In this document: positions 57,089 through 64,000 of the stretch, piece after piece
Layout: every line of letters starts with the position of its first letter
Numbering within the stretch: the first letter of the stretch is position 1
DNA from: Aureimonas altamirensis
GTDB lineage: Bacteria > Pseudomonadota > Alphaproteobacteria > Rhizobiales > Rhizobiaceae
Length of the DNA stretch: 64,000 nucleotides
Direction: 5' to 3'
Assembly (NCBI RefSeq): GCF_023702225.1
Contig: NZ_JAMQCO010000001.1
Span: 124,001 to 188,000 of the forward strand
The notes under the pieces: generated by a model
Seen by the model: the letters and a program-made list of their open reading frames with translations, nothing else
What the model was told of the DNA's origin: nothing
The model's database searches: none
Program-made: the position numbers and the translations under genes

Positions 57089-57886
57089 TCATGCAATGGG
57101 CAACAGGATTTCGCCTTTACCGATGGTCGTCATGTCGCCTGCAAGTCTGCGCAGCGAGGAGGGCAAGGCCGGCATGTCCGGCACGAGACGGCTGAGAAGG
57201 CGGAGAAACAGGATCTCGGCGACGCCGTTGTCGACGAAGCTTGCCGGCACGGATGCCGGCGCGGCCGCAAGGACGATCGTGCCGCGCCGCATCAATTGTC
57301 CGACCCCGGCTCCGCAGGCGCCTCCGACGACGAGCGTGCCGGCGATCATCCGCGATCCGGCATAAGCAGCCGCGCTTCCGGCAACGATGATCGTGCCGCG
57401 CCGCATTCTGTCTCCGGCGCGCGCGCCTGCATCGCCCCTGACGACGATCTGCCCCCCGCGCATTCCGGCCATTTCGCCGGGCATCGGCCCGCCCAGACGG
57501 TCGCCGGCGTCGCCGCCGATGCGGATGCTGCCCCCGGCCATGCCGGAGCCCGCCAGCGGCCCCGCCCCGCCCTCGATATCGAGATGTCCTCCCGTCATGC
57601 CGCGGCCGGCCAGTTGTCCGACATCGCCGACGACACGGATCGTACCGGCCTCCAGCCCCTGGCCCAGCCCGTCCAGTCGCGGCGAGCCGCCCTCGATCAC
57701 TAGGGCGGCTTCATCGCCGATTCGGATGTCGAACAGATCGCCCAGCAACGGCCCGCCCCGCGCCATGCCGATGGGCAAACCGGCGATCTCCGCCGGCGTC
57801 GAAGCGGCGAAAGCCGATGGGTCGATGCCGGACATGTCCAGCCGTTCACAAGGCGATGCACGCAGGGACAGGACGGACGCGGTCAT
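57089..57886 (-). CDS. fhcC: Formyltransferase/hydrolase complex subunit C
   Basis: This 265-residue subunit of the bacterial Fhc complex is a homologue of archaeal FwdC. The body is a beta-helix with repeating glycine patterns: GTIRVVGDVGQLAGRGMTGG, GSIRIGGDAGDRLGG, GQIVVRGDAGARAGDRMRRGTIIVAG. Fhc transfers the formyl group from formyl-H4MPT to methylofuran and hydrolyses it to formate. Its ATG at 57886 overlaps the fhcD stop (ATGA). It is the last gene of the B-A-D-C operon. Confidence 0.93.
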   Translation of the reverse strand: MTASVLSLRASPCERLDMSGIDPSAFAASTPAEIAGLPIGMARGGPLLGDLFDIRIGDEAALVIEGGSPRLDGLGQGLEAGTIRVVGDVGQLAGRGMTGGHLDIEGGAGPLAGSGMAGGSIRIGGDAGDRLGGPMPGEMAGMRGGQIVVRGDAGARAGDRMRRGTIIVAGSAAAYAGSRMIAGTLVVGGACGAGVGQLMRRGTIVLAAAPASVPASFVDNGVAEILFLRLLSRLVPDMPALPSSLRRLAGDMTTIGKGEILLPIA

Positions 57887-58791
57887 GGCAGGAGATCCAG
57901 GAGGCGGAAGTGATGGGGGCCGAGCTTGCCGCCGTAATTGCCGGCCGAGATACGCATGGCGCCCCGTTCCGGCCCAAGGGCGACGGCAGCGGCCAGCCCC
58001 GCCCGCATAGCCGCCGCGACGTGGTCGAAGCTCAGTCCGTCGATGACGATTTCCAGCACCGAGCCGATCTCCGGCGACAGGGCGCTGTCGACCGTGCCTT
58101 TCAGCGTCGGGCAGTAGGCATCGTTGGTGGAGGCCATCATGCCCTTGTACTTGCCGCCGATCTTGGAGCCGGAGCGCACGATGCCGCCGGGAAACGGCAT
58201 GATGCAGCCGTCGATGGCGGCGATGGCGTCGCGCGCCGCCTCCGCCGCGGCCAACGCGCGTGCGGCGTCGGAGGCCAGCAGCAGAAGATTGCCGCCGCCC
58301 ACGGCCTCTTTCGTCAATCCGGTGGAGGCTTCGCACAGGAACTCGCCTTCCATCACCGGCAGCCGCCAGAAATGGCGCGCGCCGATACGCTTGGAGATCT
58401 GCCAGCCATCGGCGAAGTAACGGATCGCATCGCCCAGCGGCAGCCGCGCCTCGCCCTCCAGCCCGGCATAGCAGGCGGAAGAAGGGCTGGTCAGGATGCA
58501 CTGTCCGAGCCGTGTGGCGAGTTGTTTCCCGAGCCCTGCGGTATCCATCGCGAAAATCAGGATACGCACGCCCGGCCGCCCGTCCGGCGTGTCTTGCGGT
58601 GCCAGGACGGCATCGATGGCGGCCTCGCAGCCGCAGGCGATGACCGACGTGGCAAAACCCGTAAAGGAACGCGCTGCCTCGATGGCCCACGCTTCGTCGA
58701 CCGCCGTCACCACGAGGGCGGTGCCGCGCATGGGGAAGGCCTCGGCGAACGTGTCGTCGACGGTGACGCCGTTGACGAGGCGCGCGCTCAT
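57883..58791 (-). CDS. fhcD: Formylmethanofuran-tetrahydromethanopterin formyltransferase subunit (Ftr homologue)
   Basis: This 302-residue protein is homologous to archaeal formyltransferase Ftr. Typical segments are VNGVTVDDTFAEAFPMRGTALVVTA, TSPSSACYAGL, EASTGLTKEAVGGGNLLLL, FPGGIVRSGSKIGGKYKGMMASTND and ISAGNYGGKLGPHHFRL. It catalyses exchange of the formyl group between formyl-H4MPT and the methylofuran carrier. ATG at 58791 overlaps the fhcA stop, and its own stop overlaps the fhcC start. Length and motifs are complete. Confidence 0.95.
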   Translation of the reverse strand: MSARLVNGVTVDDTFAEAFPMRGTALVVTAVDEAWAIEAARSFTGFATSVIACGCEAAIDAVLAPQDTPDGRPGVRILIFAMDTAGLGKQLATRLGQCILTSPSSACYAGLEGEARLPLGDAIRYFADGWQISKRIGARHFWRLPVMEGEFLCEASTGLTKEAVGGGNLLLLASDAARALAAAEAARDAIAAIDGCIMPFPGGIVRSGSKIGGKYKGMMASTNDAYCPTLKGTVDSALSPEIGSVLEIVIDGLSFDHVAAAMRAGLAAAVALGPERGAMRISAGNYGGKLGPHHFRLLDLLP

Positions 58792-60407
58792 CGCACGACC
58801 TCCAGCACGCCGCCGCCCAGCGCGCCGTCTTCCACCTCGAACCAGCGCAGCGGCAAGCCGTATTTCTGGTCGTAGAAGGTCTCCAGCCGACGCACCATCG
58901 CGCGGTCGCGGGGGCGCGACAACGCCATCGTATGCCCGGCGGGCGTGGCGGTGACCTGCCCGCCGCGCACAACGGGCACGCCATCCTTCAGCACATGCTC
59001 GGCTGCGCCGAACATCGCGGCGACATCCGCGCCCGGACGAAAGACCGAGATATCTGCCCGTGCGCCGGGGGCCAGCGTGCCCCGGTCCGGCAGGCCCAGC
59101 AGCCGTGCCGGGGCGGCGCGCGTCATGATGGCGATCTCCGTCAGCGTGTACTCGCGCGAGAGTTCCGCCAGCGCGCTGTGCTTGCGTACGCCCGGCGGCA
59201 GAGCATCGAGCCACTCGGCGCGCAAGTCGCGGCTCATCAGCAGCGCGAAGAGATCCGGATAGGTGGTGAAGGGAGCCCCGTTCGGATGGTCGGTGGTGAA
59301 GAAGACCCGCCACGGATCCTCGATCAGCAGGAAGAGCTCCAGCCCGATCGCCCACTGCATGGCGTTGTAGTAATCGGTCTGGCGATAGTTCATCGGCACG
59401 ACGCCGCCGCCATTGGCGTCGCCGTCCACGATGGCCGACTTGCGCGGGCGGGCCAGCGGCCGCCCGGCGAACTGGCGCAATTCGTCGGACGAGATGGTGA
59501 CGGTCTGGCCGAACATCACCTGGCCGATATCCACGGTCAGCTCGGGCCGGGTGTTGACGAGGTCGGCCAGCCGCCGCGCCTGCGACGAGAAGCCACGGCG
59601 GCCATCGGTGCCGTAGCCGTAGAACTGGATATGGGCCAGGTGCATCGGAACGCCCTCGGCGGCAAGCATCGTGGCCTCGGCAGCGGCCTGTCCCTCGCCC
59701 GGCACTCCCAGATTGTTGCAGTGGACGTGCAGCGGATGCGCGATGCCGAGCCGTCCTACGCTGTCATGCAGTGCCTTTACGATACGCCGCGACGAAAGCC
59801 CGTATCCCGGCACCTCGTCGTCGAAACCGAAGCTGCGGACATCGGCCTTGAAGGCCGCCGATCCGCCGGCATTGATGCATTTGACGCCGAGGGCGCCGGC
59901 CGCGGAAACCTGCCACGCGACATAATCGTCGATCTCCGCCTCGCCCGCGCCGTCCCGCAGGCGCGACAGCAGGAAATCGTCATTGCCCAGAACCACCAGC
60001 GCCGCACGATCGATGATCGGGATATCCGCCAGTTCCAGATGGGTATGCAGGGCGCCCGATGGGCCCATGGCGGGCTCGACCACCATGGTGAAGCCCATCC
60101 GGGCGTAGCGCGTCCCCGTTTCCCAGGTGGTCCAGCCCACCTGCGACAAGGCCGTTGCGGCGGGACGCCGCGCATGCGCCGGATGAAACTCGGGCAGGAG
60201 CAGCCGCGCGGTATTCACCAGCCCGCCGGCGATGTGGGAATGGATATCGATGCCGCCGGCCATCACCACGAGGCCCGTGCAGTCGATCACTTCGTCGGGG
60301 CCGGACGCCCCCTCCACGATCCGGCCCTCCGTCACGACGACATCCCCGACCGCATCGCGCCCGGCCGCCGGATCCAGGATGCGGCCGCCTTTCAACAGGA
60401 TCGTCAT
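58788..60407 (-). CDS. fhcA: Formyltransferase/hydrolase complex subunit A (FwdA-like amidohydrolase)
   Basis: This 539-residue amidohydrolase-superfamily subunit should hydrolyse formyl-methylofuran to formate. Metal-site and core motifs: GGIDIHSHIAGGLVN near residue 53, LHVHCNNLGVPGEG near 226, LAHIQFYGYGTDGRRGFSSQ and FFTTDHPNGAPFTTYPDLF near 376. It is coupled to fhcB and fhcD by ATGA overlaps. The bacterial enzyme works in the oxidative direction, opposite to the archaeal formylmethanofuran dehydrogenase. Confidence 0.95.
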   Translation of the reverse strand: MTILLKGGRILDPAAGRDAVGDVVVTEGRIVEGASGPDEVIDCTGLVVMAGGIDIHSHIAGGLVNTARLLLPEFHPAHARRPAATALSQVGWTTWETGTRYARMGFTMVVEPAMGPSGALHTHLELADIPIIDRAALVVLGNDDFLLSRLRDGAGEAEIDDYVAWQVSAAGALGVKCINAGGSAAFKADVRSFGFDDEVPGYGLSSRRIVKALHDSVGRLGIAHPLHVHCNNLGVPGEGQAAAEATMLAAEGVPMHLAHIQFYGYGTDGRRGFSSQARRLADLVNTRPELTVDIGQVMFGQTVTISSDELRQFAGRPLARPRKSAIVDGDANGGGVVPMNYRQTDYYNAMQWAIGLELFLLIEDPWRVFFTTDHPNGAPFTTYPDLFALLMSRDLRAEWLDALPPGVRKHSALAELSREYTLTEIAIMTRAAPARLLGLPDRGTLAPGARADISVFRPGADVAAMFGAAEHVLKDGVPVVRGGQVTATPAGHTMALSRPRDRAMVRRLETFYDQKYGLPLRWFEVEDGALGGGVLEVVR

Positions 60408-61492
60408 GGCCGCTCCTCCGCCGAATGCCGATGCCGCACCGCCTGTTCCAGAGCGCGCAGAGCCTCAGGGATCGCCATCGCGCCAGGTTCTCCACCAGTG
60501 GCGGACCGGCCGAAACCGCCGAGTTGCGGGCGAAAATAGACGGGCTGTCCGGGAATGGCGGCGCGGATCACGATGTCGGCGGCATCTGTCCGAAATGCGG
60601 GCCCGACCGCGATATGGCTGCCGTCGATGACCTCCGCCGTCTCGGAGACGGCCAGGACGAGGTCGCACTCTTTCTGCGCGATCATGCGAATGCCGTCGAA
60701 CGCATAGGGGTCGTGCCGCGGCGCTCCGCCCGCATAGGACACGCGCAGGGGAAAGCCGGTGATGGACGTGGACAGGAGCGCCGCGCCATAGGCGCCATCG
60801 TCCGGCAGAAGCGGCAGGGCCGTAAAACGGCGGCCGGTATTCAAGTCGTCGATCAGGCCGGCGGCCATCTCGTTGCCGATCGCGCAGGTGGCGGCCGCCG
60901 ACCAGACGATCGCACCGAACCGGGCGCCCTGCACGAAGGCAAGAAGCCGCGCAACATCGGCCTCGCCCATCGGGCCGGCGCCGTGGCGATGTCCCTTGAC
61001 ACCGGCGCGCAGGATGGCCAGCGCCTCGGTCAGCCGGTCCGGCGGACAGGCCGCGAATTCCGGCCGGAGCGACGCCGGGATGACGCAAGGGGCGCTGGCC
61101 GGTCCCAGCCAGAACAAGCGCCGCGGCCCCTCCTGCGGTGTGGGCAGGTCCGGGCCGGCCTGTCCCAGGTCGTCGAGAAAGCCGGGGTGGAGCCTCGCGG
61201 CATCGGCGCCGACCACCAGGATACGGTCGGCGCGGCGTCGCACTTCGGGCGACAGGCCCATGACCAGGCCGTGATCGCGATAGGCAGACAGGAAGGGGTA
61301 GATGCCGCCGGAGCCGGCGTGGTCGATGACGCCGCCGCAGGCGCGGGCGAGCCGATGCGCAGAGCGAACGGCGTTGGCGTCCGCGTCCAGCCCGGTCACC
61401 AAAGCGCATCTGGCACGGACAAGGGCCAGGGCCGCCATGTCGATGGCTTGTTCGAGGGCGACCTCGCCCCCTGCAACGAATGCACTGCCCAA
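60404..61492 (-). CDS. fhcB: Formyltransferase/hydrolase complex subunit B (FwdB homologue)
   Basis: This 362-residue protein resembles the FwdB/FmdB subunit but, as in bacterial Fhc complexes, is too short for a functional Mo/W pterin enzyme. Segments seen are LVTGLDADANAVRSAHRLARACGGVIDH, DRILVVGADAARLHPGF and HDPYAFDGIRMIAQKECDLVLAVSETAEVIDGSHIAVGP. The start is probably TTG at 61492 (LGSAFVAGGEVALEQA), since no ATG or GTG fits the conserved N-terminus and the ribosome site is weak. The frame is open far upstream by chance. It heads the B-A-D-C operon. Confidence 0.9.
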   Translation of the reverse strand: MGSAFVAGGEVALEQAIDMAALALVRARCALVTGLDADANAVRSAHRLARACGGVIDHAGSGGIYPFLSAYRDHGLVMGLSPEVRRRADRILVVGADAARLHPGFLDDLGQAGPDLPTPQEGPRRLFWLGPASAPCVIPASLRPEFAACPPDRLTEALAILRAGVKGHRHGAGPMGEADVARLLAFVQGARFGAIVWSAAATCAIGNEMAAGLIDDLNTGRRFTALPLLPDDGAYGAALLSTSITGFPLRVSYAGGAPRHDPYAFDGIRMIAQKECDLVLAVSETAEVIDGSHIAVGPAFRTDAADIVIRAAIPGQPVYFRPQLGGFGRSATGGEPGAMAIPEALRALEQAVRHRHSAEERP

Positions 61493-61597
61493 CTTGATCG
61501 CTTTCTGGCGCCCCGAAACGATTTCTAGTCGAGGCTGCCATCGAGGTGAAGCGCAAAATGGTGCTGCAATGCGCAATGACGGCGATCGCGACTTGTC

Positions 61598-61626
61598 TTG
61601 GCGGTTGCGATCTTTTGACTCATAAT
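61598..61626 (+). promoter_or_regulatory. Candidate promoter for the RFAP synthase-mtdB unit
   Basis: TTGGCG (61598-61603) and CATAAT (61621-61626) are 17 bases apart. Transcription would start near 61633, giving a leader of about 24 bases to the GTG at 61657. The spacing is ideal; both hexamers are imperfect. The remainder of the 164-bp gap to fhcB shows no other clear element. Confidence 0.35.
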
Positions 61627-61656
61627 ACTCGTGGGCACGCGATGGCAGGGGGATTC

Positions 61657-62664
61657 GTGAAAACGGACGTCGTCCGCGTCTTGGCTCCGGCGCGCCTACA
61701 TCTCGGCTTTCTCGACATGAATGGCAGCCTCGGCCGCACATTCGGCGGCATCGGGCTCGGCATTGCCGAACCCTGGACCTCTCTGACCCTGTGCCATGCC
61801 ACCGGCGGGGCCGACAGGGTGACCGGGCTGGAGGGTCGGCGGGCCGCACGCTACCTGGAGGCGATCTCCCGGCACCTTGCGCTTCCGGGCCCCTTCTCGC
61901 TGCATGTTTCCAAGGCCATTCCCTCGCATTCGGGGCTTGGCTCGGGAACCCAGCTTGCGCTGTCCGTCGCGGCGGCCCTGCGCCATCTGGAAGGGCTGCC
62001 GTTGGACCCGGAGGGCGATGCGGCGCGTCTGGGCCGGGGCCTGCGCTCCGGTCTCGGAGCCGGCCTCTTCCGCCGCGGCGGCCTGATGGTGGATGGCGGC
62101 AAGGGCAGCCGCGACAGGCCCCCGCCCATCGTGTCATGCCTGCAATTCCCGTCCGAATGGCGCGTGCTGCTGGTTATGGACAGGAAGGGCGAAGGCATCC
62201 ACGGTGCAGCCGAGGCCGAGGCGTTCCGGCGCCTCCCGCCCTTTCCCGAGGGCGATGCGGCGCGCATCTGCCGGCTCACCCTGATGCAGATGCTGCCCTG
62301 CGTCGCGGAACGCGACATCCAGGGGTTCGGCGCTGCGGTCCACGAAATCCAGCGCATGGTCGGCGCGCACTTCGCTCCGGCGCAGGGGGGCGTATTCACC
62401 AGCCCGCGCGTCGGCGCAGCCATGGCTGCCCTGGACGCCATGGGCGCTCACGGAACCGGACAGAGCTCCTGGGGGCCCACCGGCTTTGCCTTCGCCGACA
62501 GCGAGGACGCCGCGCAGAATCTCCGGCGCGGCCTTGTCGGCAAGGGTCTTGCCGATGGTCTCGACATACGCGTCGTCGCGGCGCGCGGCGGCGGGGCGGT
62601 CGTCGAGACCGTCCCGCATCGGCTGGACGGCATGGAACATGACAGGATGGAGGGAGCCCGATGA
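61657..62664 (+). CDS. Beta-ribofuranosylaminobenzene 5'-phosphate synthase family protein
   Basis: This 335-residue GHMP-kinase-fold enzyme catalyses the first committed step of dephospho-H4MPT synthesis, condensing p-aminobenzoate with phosphoribosyl diphosphate. Characteristic segments are VRVLAPARLHLGFLDMNGSLGR at the start, FGGIGLGI, SKAIPSHSGLGSGTQLALSVAAALRHL, GRGLRSGLGAGLFRRGGLMVDGG and TGQSSWGPTGFAF. GTG at 61657 follows GGGGG by four bases and a candidate promoter; ATG at 61642 is an alternative. It overlaps mtdB by ATGA. Confidence 0.92.
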   Translation: MKTDVVRVLAPARLHLGFLDMNGSLGRTFGGIGLGIAEPWTSLTLCHATGGADRVTGLEGRRAARYLEAISRHLALPGPFSLHVSKAIPSHSGLGSGTQLALSVAAALRHLEGLPLDPEGDAARLGRGLRSGLGAGLFRRGGLMVDGGKGSRDRPPPIVSCLQFPSEWRVLLVMDRKGEGIHGAAEAEAFRRLPPFPEGDAARICRLTLMQMLPCVAERDIQGFGAAVHEIQRMVGAHFAPAQGGVFTSPRVGAAMAALDAMGAHGTGQSSWGPTGFAFADSEDAAQNLRRGLVGKGLADGLDIRVVAARGGGAVVETVPHRLDGMEHDRMEGAR

Positions 62665-63560
62665 GCGAAGCGAAGATTCTTCACATGCTGACACCGCACA
62701 AGCATGTCAGCCCTTTCGACGTGAACATGGCAAGCGATGCGGGCTTCGGCGTCGTGATTCCCTATGAGTCGGTCGAGTTGTCGGAAGTGCCGGATCTGGT
62801 GCAGGACGCCATGTTCTCGCGTCCGCCGAAATGGGGACGGTCGACGGCGATCTTCTTCGGCGGCGACGATGCGGTGCTGGCCCTGGACATGATGGATGCG
62901 GCTCGCCGGGCGATGGTGCCGCCGTTCGGTGTCCATCTCTTCGCCGATCCGGCCGGCTCCTTCACCACGGCCGCCGCCATGGTGGCCTCAGTCGAGGCCG
63001 CCTTGAAGGCGGGGCCCGGCAAGACGCTGCGGGAGTGTTCGGTGGCCGTGTTCGGCGCTACGGGCGTCGTCGGCTATTGCGCCGCCGTCATAGCCGCGCT
63101 CGAGGGCGCCCGCGTGACCCTTGTCGGCCACAATGGGGTGGAGCGGGTGCGCAGGCGGGCCGAGGAGATGAAGGCGCGCTTCGATATCGACGTCGATGCG
63201 GCGGACGGGCCGGACGATGCCGCGAAGGCTGCCATATTGGGCAAGGTCGATGTGGCGCTGGCCGCCGCCAAGGCCGGCGTGCGCGTGCTGGATCGCGGCC
63301 TGCTGCAAGGTTCGCATAGCCTGCGTATCGCCGCCGACGTCAACGCCGTTCCGCCCGCCGGCATAGAGGGCATCGACCCATTCGACGACGGCAAGCCCAT
63401 CGACGGCACGAATGCCGTGGGCATCGGCGCGCTGGCCATCGGCAACATCAAGTACAAGACCGAGTCGGGCCTGTTCGCACGGATGATCGAAAGCGAAACG
63501 CCGCTGGCGCTCGACTTCCGCGACGCCTTCGCCTTCGCCCGCTCGCTCAAGGTCGGATAG
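62661..63560 (+). CDS. mtdB: NAD(P)-dependent methylene-tetrahydromethanopterin dehydrogenase
   Basis: This 299-residue enzyme oxidises methylene-H4MPT to methenyl-H4MPT in the cytoplasm. The N-terminal segment HMLTPHKHVSPFDVNMASDAGF and the Rossmann motif VAVFGATGVVGYCAAVIAALEGARVTLVGHN match MtdB, as does TNAVGIGALAIGNIKYKTE near the C-terminus. It is coupled to the upstream RFAP synthase gene. Cofactor preference between NAD and NADP cannot be told by eye. The next gene starts one base after its stop. Confidence 0.95.
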   Translation: MSEAKILHMLTPHKHVSPFDVNMASDAGFGVVIPYESVELSEVPDLVQDAMFSRPPKWGRSTAIFFGGDDAVLALDMMDAARRAMVPPFGVHLFADPAGSFTTAAAMVASVEAALKAGPGKTLRECSVAVFGATGVVGYCAAVIAALEGARVTLVGHNGVERVRRRAEEMKARFDIDVDAADGPDDAAKAAILGKVDVALAAAKAGVRVLDRGLLQGSHSLRIAADVNAVPPAGIEGIDPFDDGKPIDGTNAVGIGALAIGNIKYKTESGLFARMIESETPLALDFRDAFAFARSLKVG

Positions 63561-63561
63561 A

Positions 63562-64000
63562 GTGGCCAGGGCCTGTCTTCTCGTCGCCGCCTTCTCGGCC
63601 CGCCAGATTGCCCGGTCCGCCGTAGCGGCGGGTTACGATGTGCTCGCTGTCGACTTCTTCAACGACAGGGACCTCGCCCCGCTGTGCCTTGCCTGCGAAA
63701 GCCTGCCGGGCGGCTATCCGGACGGGTTCTCCGGCCCGGCGCTGATGGGCGCGCTCACGCGTCTTGCCAATGGGCGGCGGCCCCTGGGCTTCGTCTACGG
63801 TGCAGGCTTCGAGGACAGGCCCGACCTTCTGGACGAGATCGCACGGTTCTGGCCGGTGCTCGGCAACGAGGCCGCGACCGTGCGCCGCATCAAGGACCCC
63901 ATCCTGTTTGCCGGAGCCTGCGCCGCCGCGAACGTGCCGCATCCCGAAACGCGCATGACCCCGCCGGCCGACAGGCGCGGCTGGCTGGGCAAGCGGCAGG
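63562..64000 (+). CDS. ATP-grasp family protein of the H4MPT cluster, N-terminal part (3' end outside window)
   Basis: The frame opens with GTG at 63562, one base after the mtdB stop, and stays open to the window end (146 codons). The N-terminus VARACLLVAAFSARQIARSAV, then AGYDVLAVDFFNDRD and RRIKDPILFAGACAAANVPHPET, is the preATP-grasp pattern of the uncharacterised ATP-grasp gene often found beside mtdB/mch in methylotroph H4MPT clusters. It probably ligates an amino acid or glutamate to a pterin or furan cofactor; that is an inference. The ATP-grasp domain itself lies beyond the window. Confidence 0.8.
   Translation, partial: MARACLLVAAFSARQIARSAVAAGYDVLAVDFFNDRDLAPLCLACESLPGGYPDGFSGPALMGALTRLANGRRPLGFVYGAGFEDRPDLLDEIARFWPVLGNEAATVRRIKDPILFAGACAAANVPHPETRMTPPADRRGWLGKRQ

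Noticed and set aside
61546-61656. An in-frame extension of the RFAP synthase gene reads like a lipoprotein signal (MVLQCAMTAIATCLGGCDLL).
   Set aside because: RFAP synthase is cytoplasmic, the family starts at VRVLAPARLHLGF, a candidate promoter lies inside the extension and the ribosome site fits the GTG at 61657. The resemblance is most likely chance.

Overview
The window is GC-rich and densely packed with genes. Neighbouring genes often share ATGA stop/start overlaps. Gene content suggests a free-living alphaproteobacterium, probably of the Hyphomicrobiales (Rhizobiales): a DUF2125 protein, a urea ABC transporter joined to urease, xanthine dehydrogenase with a BMP-type purine transporter, the GlgE glucan pathway, and tetrahydromethanopterin (H4MPT) C1 genes. 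No rRNA is present, so genus cannot be fixed. I saw no insertion sequence, prophage, CRISPR array or origin, and no gene-free stretch longer than about 230 bases.

Layout. 1-5.4 kb: surface polysaccharide genes (end of gmd, an rmd-like reductase, a very large multi-domain glycosyltransferase, an RgpF-family protein) that fit GDP-D-rhamnose synthesis and rhamnan assembly. 5.5-8.6 kb: an MHS-type transporter and an Ldh2-type dehydrogenase, divergent from an XRE-cupin regulator. 8.7-9.5 kb: a RelE-type toxin-antitoxin pair and a tRNA(CAU). 9.6-23 kb: mixed housekeeping and catabolic genes (SIMPL protein, DUF2125, ChaC, acyl-CoA ligase, enoyl-CoA hydratase, AcuI-like reductase, SMP-30, TusA, a COG0523 GTPase coupled to a D,D-carboxypeptidase, an M20 amidohydrolase) and a parDE locus whose toxin gene is broken. 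23-31 kb: glgE, treS-mak fusion, glgB. 31-33.5 kb: an orphan substrate-binding protein, a GntR regulator and an FAH-family hydrolase.

33.6-56.9 kb is the central feature: about 23 kb read almost wholly on the minus strand in the order urtABCDE, ureD, ureA, ureB, ureC, mliC-like, ureE, ureF, ureG, xdhA, xdhB, xdhC, ABC ATPase, two permeases, BMP binding protein, guanine deaminase. A good sigma-54 type promoter lies just upstream of urtA, so the block looks like a nitrogen-scavenging unit that takes up urea and purines under nitrogen limitation. ureG is translationally coupled to xdhA. Three small exported proteins of unknown function are encoded on the opposite strand inside the urease part, in the ureA/ureB and ureB/ureC gaps.

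57-64 kb: H4MPT-linked formaldehyde oxidation. fhcB, fhcA, fhcD and fhcC form a coupled minus-strand operon, divergent from a beta-RFAP synthase gene, mtdB and the start of an ATP-grasp gene that runs off the window. Regulatory structure worth noting includes direct repeats before the XRE-cupin gene, palindromes before the relE and parD genes, a 20-bp hairpin between the SIMPL and DUF2125 genes, and GC-rich hairpins immediately after all three ABC-transporter binding-protein genes.
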